Shown here: positions 9,933 to 17,900 of the stretch, piece after piece
Numbering within the stretch: the stretch's first letter is position 1
Layout: every line of letters begins with the position of its first letter
Origin: Selaginella moellendorffii
Lineage: Eukaryota; Streptophyta; Lycopodiopsida; Selaginellales; Selaginellaceae
NCBI RefSeq assembly: GCF_000143415.4
Contig: NW_003314364.1
Location: 606,592-641,636 of the forward strand
DNA: 35,045 nt
Direction: 5' to 3'
Translations under genes and position numbers: made by a program
The notes under the pieces: model-generated
The model's input: only the letters and a program-made list of their open reading frames with translations
Database searches by the model: none
What the model was told of the DNA's origin: nothing

Positions 9933-9958
9933 TTTAGGGTTTAGGGTTTAGGGTTTAG
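9933..9958 (+). repeat. Interstitial telomere-type repeat (TTTAGGG)
   Basis: Three full TTTAGGG units and a partial fourth. Telo-box motifs occur in plant promoters, and here the run lies between two divergent genes of the element, so a regulatory role is more likely than a chromosome end. Confidence 0.85.
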
Positions 9959-10186
9959 CAATTCAGTAGCTTGATAAACATGTAAATACAGAACTTGATG
10001 CAAAATCCTTTGATATGTCACAATGCCCCTAGGACCATAAACACATTTCAATAAAGAGGGTCCTTTCATTTCATAACTCCTTACGTAGATCTTGGTGAAA
10101 CCAGAATTAGTGAAGTTAGTTTCTTGTGATCCCACATCTGATTGTGATGTCCCTTTGCAGTGTCGATGGAAAGGTCAATGCACACC

Positions 10187-10362
10187 AAACTGTAAAATCT
10201 TGGAGCAAAATAACGGTCGGATCTATGGCAAATGCCCCTGAAACATTGTAAGGCTCGTGTGGTCTCATGTGGTGTCCGATCGAGATGCTTCTTTGCAAGG
10301 TCATCAAGAAAGACATTGTATACCATTCTGTAAAATCTAGTTGCGATCTAACAGTTGGATCT
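10187..10362 (+). repeat. Degenerate direct duplication, ~138-bp spacing
   Basis: Segment 10,190-10,232 (tgtaaaatcttggagcaa, then cggtcggatct) recurs at 10,330-10,362 (tgtaaaatctagttgcga, then cagttggatct). Confidence 0.6.
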
Positions 10363-10431
10363 CCAGAAAACTCAAAAAAATCTCGTGCGTGTCAGAATAT
10401 CCTAGGAATATACTCCTATGTGCCCCTGAAA

Positions 10432-10453
10432 ATGGCATGCGGCCCCACGCCAT
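10432..10453. repeat. 22-bp palindrome, copy 14
   Basis: ATGGCATGCGG followed by CCCCACGCCAT. It is followed by cattcaag...gagcattttttggtgcattt, the same neighbourhood as copies 12/13 near 9,520-9,560. The palindrome and its surroundings were therefore duplicated together. Confidence 0.8.
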
Positions 10454-10629
10454 TCAAGAGATAACGCCAGATGACGCCGAGCATTTTTTGGTGCATTTTT
10501 TGGGATTTTTTGTATACCATTCTTTATTTAGCTGAACATCTGGCATTTTTGGAAATACAAGATGCTTTCGAATATCCAATCATGCATGGTATAAATATAG
10601 CGAGGATATTAAATGATATCCCAATCATG

Positions 10630-10771
10630 ATCTTTCTTTTGGATTTCGCGTGCATGCAGTCTGAGGAATGATGACATTGCGGATTTCTTTTGGATTTCAC
10701 GTGCATGCATGCGCGCGGTGATCCAGAAATTAATGGTGGCGCCCAAGTCCGAGGAATGATGACGTGGCGGG
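10630..10771 (+). repeat. Short direct repeats upstream of rightward gene
   Basis: tcttttggatttcrcgtgca occurs twice (about 10,634 and 10,685), and gaggaatgatgac is found at about 10,663 and 10,750. These are possible promoter elements or a local duplication. Confidence 0.6.
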
Positions 10772-11212
10772 ATTACCAACCGTCGTGACATTTCGCGCGT
10801 GTGAGGTTAGGTTTTGAATTTTGCTTCGTACTCGCGCTCGCATCGCGCTCCCACTCGCGATCACGCTCACATTCGCGCTCATCTACCTTCTCTACAGGTT
10901 TCTCGTGTGCATCAGCGTCCACTCGCGCTTGCATCACACTCGCACTCGCATCGCACTCGTGTGCATTGGCGTCCACTTCAAGACACACCCAGTTTGTAAC
11001 TTTGCCGCCAACTCTGCCGCCCACTCTGCCACCCACACGCAGCCCACTTGGCGTCCCGGGAAATTTCAGTGCCACTCTCCAACTGTAAGTAGCAGAGTAG
11101 CCTTGCTACTACGATCCGCTACACACACAGTGCACATTCGCCAGCGAGTCCGGCCTCGATTGTCACGCCTCCATTCGGCTTCAAATGGTAAGTCTTTTAG
11201 GCCAAGTAGAAA

Positions 11213-11234
11213 ATGGCATGAGGCCACATGCCAT
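11213..11234. repeat. 22-bp palindrome, copy 15
   Basis: ATGGCATGAGG followed by CCACATGCCAT, in intron 1 of the rightward gene. Confidence 0.85.
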
Positions 11235-11289
11235 TCAGTAGCAACATTGGCATGTACCCATTGGGCTCTCGAGTGCAGTCCGGTTACAG

Positions 11290-11311
11290 ATGACGTGTAG
11301 CCTCACGCCAT
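11290..11311. repeat. 22-bp palindrome, copy 16
   Basis: atgacgtgtag followed by cctcacgccat, in intron 1. Confidence 0.75.
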
Positions 11312-11349
11312 CTTAGGATGCAGCCTCAAGACATCTGATGCAGTGGTGA

Positions 11350-11371
11350 ATGGCGTGTGGCCTCACGTTAT
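11350..11371. repeat. 22-bp palindrome, copy 17
   Basis: atggcgtgtgg followed by cctcacgttat, in intron 1. Confidence 0.8.
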
Positions 11372-12605
11372 TTCCAGCTGCTAGCTTTTCATCTGTCAGC
11401 TCTAATTGTTGTGCATTTCTGAACAGGCGAGGAATTGCGTTCTTCCTCCAGCCACTTTCAATGTGGATGCAGAGAAGGGGAAGGAGCTCACCAGTTGGAC
11501 TTTCGGGATGGAAGGCGAGGATCTGAGGCTGTACAACACAGATGGTGGGAGAAAAGAATGCATGGGGATCCTCATCCAAGTGACAGACACTCCATGCAGT
11601 TCCATGCAAGAATATGGACTGGCACTTGTGGTAGAGACAACGTCCGCCTTCAAGATCCACCTTGCACATCCTAGCGGCTTCCCGGAGGGGGGCAATAGCT
11701 ATGAGGAATTCCTAGAGGGAGCTAGGGAGAGGTTGTCCAGGAGGCCCACAATTTCAAAGACGCTGCGGGTCTATGAAGATCACATGGAATCCATGGACCT
11801 CAGCTACGGCGATGTTCAAAAACTATATTCCAACATTGAGCCGTTGAGAGTGCCTCCAGTTCGCAAAGCGAAGGGGAAGGGGGTCGATCTGGAAACTACC
11901 CCGAAGCAGAAAAGGGTGGTCAAGCTCAAGCCGACGTCCGACTCTCCTGCTCCAAAAAAGAAGCTACTCGATGATGCCATTGCCTCAGGTTCGAACACTA
12001 CACCCACCAAAAAGAAGAGCCGCAAAGAGCACAAAGAGCAAGAAGAGGCAGCAAAAATCGTCGCAGATAATAGTACTTGTTACTATTCCAACAAAGTATA
12101 TACAATCGACGTGAGCCGTATCGACATCCAAAGAAAATACAACCATAGGCTAGTATCTGATGAGTGGGTGGAGAAACTGAAGCAAAAGATGCTGGCAAGT
12201 CCAGTAACACCCGACATCGCAGACATGATCCCCTACTACCGAACAATGAAGGGCGAGACGAGGTTTCCAGACTTGATCAATAGGAAGGTGTTGGACGATC
12301 AGAACATCCAGTTCTATACCGTCTCCGAGCAGCATTCTAGCTTGGCGATGCAAGAGATAGTTGTGGATATTATGGTGGGCGAGGAGGTGAAGAAAGTCTT
12401 CAAAACAAGAGTTGTCCACCTGATAAAAGGCAACTCGCCCCTCCGATCTATCATATACATCTCCCACGCATAGAATGTCAAGCAAGAAATGTGCTACAAA
12501 TCGGGTCTGCATGAGACATTGGCACGAACACGGAAGCTCTGGGTTCAACTGAAGAAGCCACAAAAACCAGGACAAGGACGTGCACTAGCAACTAGTGCCT
12601 GGCAG

Positions 12606-12659
12606 GTAAGCCTCGTTGCATGTGGCATAGCATGTGGCCTCATGCCATTTCCATTGCAG
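12606..12659 (+). other. 54-nt intron holding a palindrome
   Basis: GTAAGCC...ccattgcAG. The length is a multiple of three without a stop, so the frame also reads through (giving an odd CGIACGLMPF insertion). The good splice sites and the foreign-looking peptide favour an intron. Confidence 0.7.
12627..12648. repeat. 22-bp palindrome, copy 18
   Basis: atagcatgtgg followed by cctcatgccat, filling the middle of the 54-nt intron. Confidence 0.85.
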
Positions 12660-14120
12660 GAATTCTCGAGTCTTCTCTCGAAAACACTGGGGGTCAATGA
12701 CACACTCAGCATCCATAACATTCTACTCGCGACAAAAGTTGTTTTTGACAAATGGGTAGATGTGCTGAGGAGGTACCATGACGGGGAGTTGCTAAACTCA
12801 ATGGGTGTGGAGGACGGCCGGAAGCCCAATGATTTGAAGCTCAACGCCTTGCGTTTCTCGCGGTCTCTAGATGACGACGACCTTCTGACAGTGGCTAATG
12901 CTCTTCTACTTGGTGAGGTAGTCTTCAACAAGACCAAAATGACTCCCGGCCATATTGTGACATACGAGGACTTGTGCACGACTCTGAGAGCTCGTGCACT
13001 ATTGAAGGATTGGATCTTCGAGCAAGTGGCCGTGGAGAGGGTGAGCATCGACACCACGCAAGAGATGATGGAAGCGCTGGAGTTGTCAAATGAAGACATC
13101 GACGAGTACGTGAAGGGGGCCCCCAAGTTCATCGATCTGCTGCGGGATGCCACGAAAAGTAAAGCTGAGAAGTTAGATCAGTATCCAAATTTCATTAAGA
13201 GGGATGTCGACTGCCGGCTTCAGAAACAGCTCGACCCCGTAGCAGAGGCCTATCGAGAACCTTACTGGGTATACGTGAATTCGGATGAGGATCAAAGGTG
13301 GAGGAGCATCGTTTCCCGCGGAGATGAGCAGGTCAAGAACATCTTTTGTGTGATGGACTTCACAAACGAGGAGATCACTCATGCAGACGAAGTTAGCTCC
13401 ATCATTGACTTAATGGTGGGACTTGCGGAGGTGGAATCTTCAGTCCACTATATGATCTACGACTCCGAATCCTATCACAAGTTCTAGAAGGCCTTGAACG
13501 AGGTGAAGGCTCGGTTGAAAGGCAAGGAGATGCGGGAGATCCATGGGATAATGGCTAAGAAGAAGATACCAACGAATGTCCGCATCTTCACACTCGCCCT
13601 TATTATTGGTCCTGCAGCAGAGTGGGACTGGAGTGACTTCCCAGCTTCGTTCGACAAGGCCGATCGAATTGATCTGAGGGAGGTCAATTTACCCGTGCCT
13701 GAGGAACTGAAGACGGCTATGGAGCTTTCGAATCCAAAGAAAGCTCCAGGTGCAGCATGGGAAATGCTTAGCTGGGTCTTCAACGCAATAGCGGGTGGGT
13801 CACCTGCTTCCGACTCTAAGGGCAAATGCGTTGTCGAGTACAACTGCGGCGGACTATTCTTTCGAGCCGCACTACTCAAGGGTGTCCCGTGTGTTGCGGT
13901 GACAAACTCCATTGAAGAGGTGACTTCAATGGAGCATATAATTACAGTTGCCAAAGAAAAACAGTATCTTCTCTGCGAACCTGATGAGTACGCACTTTAA
14001 GTTTAAATGTTATCTCACAAGCTCTGTATGCAGGAGCGTGGCCACCCCCAGATGCTGAAACGGCGTTAACAGCTACTGTTGAAGATACCCATATTGGGCC
14101 GAGCTCACAACCTGCACAAG

Positions 14121-14158
14121 GTAAGGTCACGTGAGGCCTCATGCCATTTTGATTATAG
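14121..14158 (+). other. 38-nt intron holding a palindrome
   Basis: Donor cacaag|GTAAGG, acceptor gattatAG. Removing it joins G|AT and keeps the frame open on both sides. It is very short for a plant intron, and most of it is palindrome. Confidence 0.65.
14126..14147. repeat. 22-bp palindrome, copy 19
   Basis: gtcacgtgagg followed by cctcatgccat, inside the 38-nt intron. Confidence 0.8.
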
Positions 14159-14248
14159 ATCGTTGTGAATATTCAGACACGAGGACTGAAAAGCACACTG
14201 GTGGCGCGTCGAAGAAGGACAAACAAACAAGCAATAGGAAAAAAGGAG

Positions 14249-14297
14249 GTACAAATTATATTTGCAATGGCGTGTGGTCTTATGCCATTCCTTGCAG
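14249..14297 (+). other. 49-nt intron holding a palindrome
   Basis: Donor ggag|GTACAAAT, acceptor cattccttgcAG. Splicing keeps the frame from SNRKKG into DTSSKAK. Confidence 0.7.
14267..14288. repeat. 22-bp palindrome, copy 20
   Basis: atggcgtgtgg followed by tcttatgccat, inside the 49-nt intron. Confidence 0.8.
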
Positions 14298-14441
14298 GAG
14301 ACACTTCTTCAAAGGCAAAATAGGCAAGCACCAGCCAAGCTCAAACTAACAGTGGTCATAAAAAGCGAAAGCACATTGGACAGTCGTCGGGATCAGAGGC
14401 GTTTGATTCGAAAAGGAAGAAGGGCAACGAAAAGATGATAG

Positions 14442-14488
14442 GTAATGCCTCGCGGTTATGGCGTGTGTGCTCATGCCATTCATTGCAG
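14442..14488 (+). other. 47-nt intron holding a palindrome
   Basis: Donor gatag|GTAATG, acceptor cattcattgcAG. It joins KGNEKMI to DQGLSESSQ in frame. Confidence 0.75.
14458..14479. repeat. 22-bp palindrome, copy 21
   Basis: atggcgtgtgt followed by gctcatgccat, inside the 47-nt intron. Confidence 0.8.
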
Positions 14489-15040
14489 ATCAAGGGCTAA
14501 GTGAAAGCAGCCAGTCACCACCTCCTGACTCAGATTCCTATGGCGGACTCCCCTTCCCCAATCTCAATGGAGAGGTACAATGGATGAGGGATGCTTTTCA
14601 AGTCAGGGCCACGTTTTTCTCATCTCGTCGTCTTCAAAGGGTGCAAGAACGTGCAGAAACCATGTTAAGACAGTCGGGTGAGGATACGGTCCTAGGTCAC
14701 GCACTAAAACAGGCTATGGATGTCTTGTATTTTGAGATGGAGACTCGGCCAGATGATTTTCCCAAGATGGTCCTGGAAGAACAAGCCATCCAGCCTGAGC
14801 AGCCTATGGAAGAAATGCAGGAGGGGGATGAGGAGCCAGAGAAAGATAATGAGCAGGAAGAGCAGAAGGACGAAGAGGAGGACAAAGAAGAGGAGGACGA
14901 AGAAGAGGAGGACGAAGAGGACTTGGATGGTCCTCACAATGGTGATGATCACAATAACGACGACAACGATAATGATGACGATGGCCAGCCTGAGGTGGCC
15001 AAAGAGCAGCGGAGGAAGGTCATACAAGACAAACCATCAG

Positions 15041-15141
15041 GTAAATAATAGTACATCCATTCCTAACCTTTTACCATTTCTAACATTGTCCATGTAGGTC
15101 GCAGAGCAAATGGTAAGTAGAGATTATTCAGTTGAATTAAG
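15041..15141 (+). other. 101-nt intron, or two introns around a 15-nt micro-exon
   Basis: Donor catcag|GTAAAT, acceptor gaattaAG. A candidate micro-exon at 15,098-15,112 (gtcgcagagcaaatg), flanked by catgtAG and GTAAGT, would keep the same phase. No palindrome is present. Confidence 0.55.
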
Positions 15142-15243
15142 ATACAAACTCTGCCAAGCAAGGGTCGAAACGTATGTCCAATCCTTCAGAATCAGCAGTG
15201 CACCCAAGTGATATCGGTCCTAATTCTTCAATAGCAGTTGATG

Positions 15244-15290
15244 GTAAATACAGTATAGTCGATTCAATGTGCTAATGAGTTTGTTTTTAG
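15244..15290 (+). other. 47-nt intron without palindrome
   Basis: Donor gatg|GTAAATAC, acceptor gtttttAG. It joins SSIAVD to ASREDTISI through a split Val codon. Confidence 0.7.
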
Positions 15291-15670
15291 TAGCTAGTAG
15301 GGAGGATACCATCTCAATCGAAGGGAGATATTTGGACATGCATATGGATCTGCCAATGGACTCTACTTGCCTGCAAGAGTCATCAGAGCTGGTGGAGGCT
15401 ACTATCCATATCAACGCCAAGCAAGCTGACCACGCTCCACTTGATGTTGCCCATACCACTGAGTCAATCTTGTCCATGTATCCAACTGACGGTGACCAGG
15501 CGCCATTGGACCCGCATGAGGCCGCCCCAGCCGCCGATCCGGTCGTATCCTCATTTCCAACGGACTCAACGTGTGCCCAATTGTCTGACTACGCGCCGTT
15601 GGAACCTCCCTACACCGCCCCTGCTGCCTGTTCGGTCATGTCCACTTTGCCAACGGAGGCACCAGCTGAA

Positions 15671-15692
15671 ATGGCGTGTGATCACACGCCAT
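15671..15692. repeat. 22-bp perfect palindrome, copy 22, in coding exon
   Basis: Arm ATGGCGTGTGA is exactly complementary to the other half. It lies in frame within the exon and encodes EMACDHTPS. Confidence 0.9.
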
Positions 15693-15745
15693 CGGAACCA
15701 CCCCATGCCACTGTTGAGCCAGTTGTACCAGAGTCTACAGCTGAA

Positions 15746-15767
15746 ATGGCATGTGCCCACACGCCAT
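15746..15767. repeat. 22-bp palindrome, copy 23, in coding exon
   Basis: Left half atggcatgtgc, right half ccacacgccat, encoding EMACAHTPS. It is flanked by agctgaa like copy 22, 75 bp upstream; 75 is a multiple of three. Confidence 0.85.
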
Positions 15768-15878
15768 CAGATGCGATTGACCCCACATTGCAGAGGAGAG
15801 TATTTCCGCCCTTCACATTTCCTCGACCAAAACCCTCTCAATGACCATCGGGAGCACCATTCGCTAATATTGTAGATG

Positions 15879-15925
15879 GTAAAATTGACTTGTACCATTT
15901 TTTATGCTGACGCATTTCATTTCAG
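15879..15925 (+). other. 47-nt intron before phosphatase domain
   Basis: Donor gatg|GTAAAATT, acceptor catttcatttcAG. It joins ANIVD to ESRRRYCIVFYLNG in phase. This is why I treat the TGA at 15,842 as a mutation rather than the end of a gene. Confidence 0.7.
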
Positions 15926-16822
15926 AGTCACGGCGAAGGTACTGTATCGTTTTTTATCTGAACGGTGTCCTTTTCTCCCATGAGCGTGGCTCGTCCTCAA
16001 ATGTCACTGCACCCTCCAAAGCCTGCGGTCGCAAGTTGGTCAAAAGAGACAGATTCACATTAATCACACGGGAGAAACTGCGGGATCTAATAATGACCAT
16101 GCGACACTTAAAACAGAGGGCCGGGTTCAATTTGCAATTGGGAGTTTGGACATCCATGATGCGCCACAATGCATTAATGTTGCTACAGATGATGCACAAT
16201 CAGACGCGAGTAATATTACCATTTGACTTTCTCCTAACGCAGGAGGATTGCTTGACTATGGTCCATATGAGGGGTAGCAAGCCCATCTTCGTCAAGCCAG
16301 AGGCTGTAGTGATGAACTGGACTGCTAGGTCAAGTGAAATCCTCATCATCGATGACTCGCCAATTAAAACTGCAGCGAACACGCACACATATGCAGTGCA
16401 CCCCATCTCTTGCAATATGGAAACTAGGGAGAAGAAACCGTATGTTCTGGGGGACCTTGCAAAACGGCTTGGAGCGATGGTGATGGAGATTTGGTCAGTC
16501 CAGGAGATGGCTGCAGAAATCAACCAAATGGCAGATGGAACGGTATATCAGAAGCCATTTGATCGGACAAACACCAGTCATCATTTATGGCATGTATATT
16601 GTCTAGCTAAGCACTATCCGCATCTCCATAATCTGCTCAACCGGATGGGTTCTTCGACCACTGAACATGAGCGTGGACGTATTAGAGAAGAGATGGCATT
16701 ACTATTGGGTTTAAATCCTGATAGTGTGGAGAGTGATGAAATTCCAAGATTATTGTATAGGTGTTGGAGACAAAAAATAACAGTCTGAGATGGCATGTAT
16801 TTATTTAAAAATGTAACTTATT

Positions 16823-16844
16823 ATGGCATGGGGTTCCATGCCAT
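16823..16844. repeat. 22-bp palindrome, copy 24, 3' of phosphatase gene
   Basis: atggcatgggg followed by ttccatgccat, 35 bp after the stop. Half copies (atggcatgt) lie at about 16,790 and 17,115. Confidence 0.8.
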
Positions 16845-17206
16845 TGTATTAATATTAAAAGACAATTCTTTGAGAGGATTTGCATTATACTAGAAGTGTT
16901 ACAGCATGTTATTGGAAGTCTACGAAGTTGTTTTATTAATAAGGGGAAAGTAAAGATTGAATGGGGACTTGGGCTCCACCTAGACTCGGAGCAACTGAGC
17001 CAATATTAAAAGGATGGAAAGAAATTGGACGACGATGACAAGGAGAAGAGAGAGGTGAAGCAGTGGCAGGGGGAGGAGAAGTGATTGAGTAGACATTTCC
17101 TTGTTTATAATAAAATGGCATGTGCCTCAATGTAGTTGAATTTTGTTATATTTATATACTATATAAAGGTTTGGAAACCTTATTTTACAAGTGGGATAAT
17201 GACAAT

Positions 17207-17230
17207 TCCCACTTTAACAAAATAGAGCTT
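17207..17230 (-). repeat. Right terminal inverted repeat
   Basis: Reverse complement begins AAGCTCTATTTTGTTAAAGT then GGGA, pairing with the left end at 23 of 24 positions. A TTTA copy follows at 17,231-17,234. Confidence 0.85.
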
Positions 17231-17369
17231 TTTATGAAGTTGCAAAACTTGAGAGTTGAATTTCTTACCTTAAACCCAAAAGTTTAAGATTTTCACCATA
17301 TTTAGTCTATCTCGGAGTTGGATTTAGAGTCTGAGGTCTGGGATTGGGCATAGTGTCATTGGCCATGTA

Positions 17370-17900
17370 AACTCCTGAATTTGGACTTCTCAGGAGGTCA
17401 CTCAACTTAGTATTATTCAAACCCAAAGATGCTTAATCCTAAATATCCCAAGATCCTTAATTGATTGGAAAAGGGGGTGCACTTTTATTCATGGGCTTTT
17501 TCCCTTTATATTTACAACATGACATTCCTCAGGTCATTGTCTATGTCTTCCCTACATTCTTACTGTTGTTAAGACAGGAAGAATGTAGCACCAAAGACTT
17601 CTCTCACACCTAGCTTGAAGGGCTAACAATAAGTATATGTAAAGAGACAAGACACCAATGTTTTACAAATGCCATTCTCAACATTCCACTAGTTTGTACA
17701 CAACCAAAGAGAACAACTTGAAAGACAATCCATGGGGTTTAAATATAGAAGGAAAGGGCCCATAAATAAGAGTGCATCCCCTTTTTTAATCAATTAAGGG
17801 TTTTAGGATATTTAGGATTAAGTGTCCTTGGGTTTAAATAGTATTGAGCTAGATGACCTTCTGGAAAGTCCATATTCAGAATTTTACATTTGGTATCAGA
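17370..17900. repeat. Foldback repeat with arms at ~17,380-17,520 and ~17,700-17,890
   Basis: The right arm reads gggcccataaataagagtgcatccc, then a run like aatcaattaagg, then ttaggattaagtgtcc, then gggtttaaatagtattgagc. The left arm is its inverted, diverged copy (for example gtgcacttttattcatgggc). A third copy in right-arm orientation is at 34,190-34,430. This is a dispersed repeat family present three times in the window. Confidence 0.7.

Larger units (their letters stand above)
8949..11184. promoter_or_regulatory. Divergent promoter region between the two element genes
   Basis: This 2.2-kb stretch separates the leftward and rightward units and has no convincing gene. CpG-rich CTCGC/CGCTCGC repeats occur near both genes (about 8,995-9,190 and 10,830-11,040). 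It also holds four telomere-type TTTAGGG units at 9,933-9,958, duplicated segments, and palindromes at 9,500, 9,575 and 10,432. The ORFs on both strands in the CG-rich parts (for example 8,971-9,216 and 10,801-11,088) are low-complexity by-products. Promoter function is inferred from the head-to-head gene arrangement. Confidence 0.55.
11188..11426 (+). other. Intron 1 of rightward gene, directly after the ATG
   Basis: Donor aaATG|GTAAGTC and acceptor tttctgaacAG define a 239-nt intron whose removal joins ATG to GCGAGGAAT in frame. It carries three palindromes, mirroring the three in the leader intron of the transposase gene. Several internal AGs could allow alternative acceptors. Confidence 0.65.
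11185..14000 (+). pseudogene. ParB-like / methyltransferase-like element protein
   Basis: I place the start at ATG 11,185-11,187, the last codon before an intron. It joins at 11,427 to give MARNCVLPPATFN and then one frame to 14,000. Two in-frame TAGs (12,471; 13,485) replace likely CAG codons, and a 54-nt intron lies at 12,606-12,659. After a novel N-terminal ~145 residues comes a Lys-rich linker (146-206). A ParB-like segment follows at about 226-312 (IDVSRIDIQ, NHRLVSDEWVEKLKQKML, VSEQHSSLAMQEI). Near the C-terminus VVEYNCGGLFFRAALLKG resembles the FxGxG cofactor motif of beta-class DNA methyltransferases. The DPPY-like place reads LIIGPAAEW, so catalysis is doubtful. ParB-methyltransferase pairings are common in phages; this assignment is inference. 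The unit may continue into the phosphatase gene downstream. Confidence 0.55.
14022..16788 (+). pseudogene. NLS/acidic linker plus FCP1/NIF-like HAD phosphatase
   Basis: Exons 14,022-14,120, 14,159-14,248, 14,298-14,441, 14,489-15,040, 15,142-15,243, 15,291-15,878 and 15,926-16,788 join in phase. Stops remain at 14,321 (TAG for CAG) and 15,842 (TGA for CGA). The order is: a basic region with KKRKH, an E/D-rich run at about 14,820-14,990, a Pro-rich linker, then a C-terminal FCP1/NIF-type HAD domain. Motif I is IVFYLNGVLF: the usual nucleophile Asp is Tyr and the second Asp is Asn. Motif II is GVWTS, the conserved Lys lies in IFVKPE and the acidic motif is IIDDSPIK. The fold is clear, but activity is doubtful in this copy. 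The join to the upstream ParB-like frame (13,988-14,033) is one base out of phase, so it could be one long gene or two. Confidence 0.65.
3938..17230. mobile_element. 13.3-kb TIR DNA transposon with cargo genes
   Basis: The two ends are inverted repeats: the left starts AAGCTCTATTTCGTTAAAGT and the right, reverse-complemented, differs by one base in the first 24. Each is bordered by TTTA, a candidate 4-bp target duplication. Inside are a leftward DUF7869-type transposase candidate and a rightward unit with ParB-like, methyltransferase-like and FCP1-like phosphatase domains. About 24 copies of a 22-bp palindrome occur inside and none were found outside, which independently supports these boundaries. 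I cannot assign a named superfamily. Premature stops in both genes suggest this copy is inactive, though possibly only recently. Confidence 0.85.

Noticed and set aside
9933-9958. Chromosome end (true telomere)
   Set aside because: Only about four units, with unrelated single-copy sequence on both sides.
10801-11088. ORFs of 60-159 codons in the CTCGC repeat upstream of the rightward gene
   Set aside because: Same low-complexity cause. The ORF at 10,821-11,300 also runs through the proposed intron 1.
12471-14323. TAG read as glutamine (altered genetic code)
   Set aside because: Plant nuclear genes use TAG as a stop, and Gypsy stops nearby include TGA and TAA explained by the same C-to-T change.
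14704-15027. Antisense hydrophobic ORF resembling membrane segments
   Set aside because: It is the complement of the Glu/Asp-rich linker (GAA/GAG read backwards gives Phe/Leu).
4481-16844. Palindrome family as a CRISPR array
   Set aside because: Spacing is irregular (tens to thousands of bases), the host is eukaryotic, and copies lie in introns and exons.
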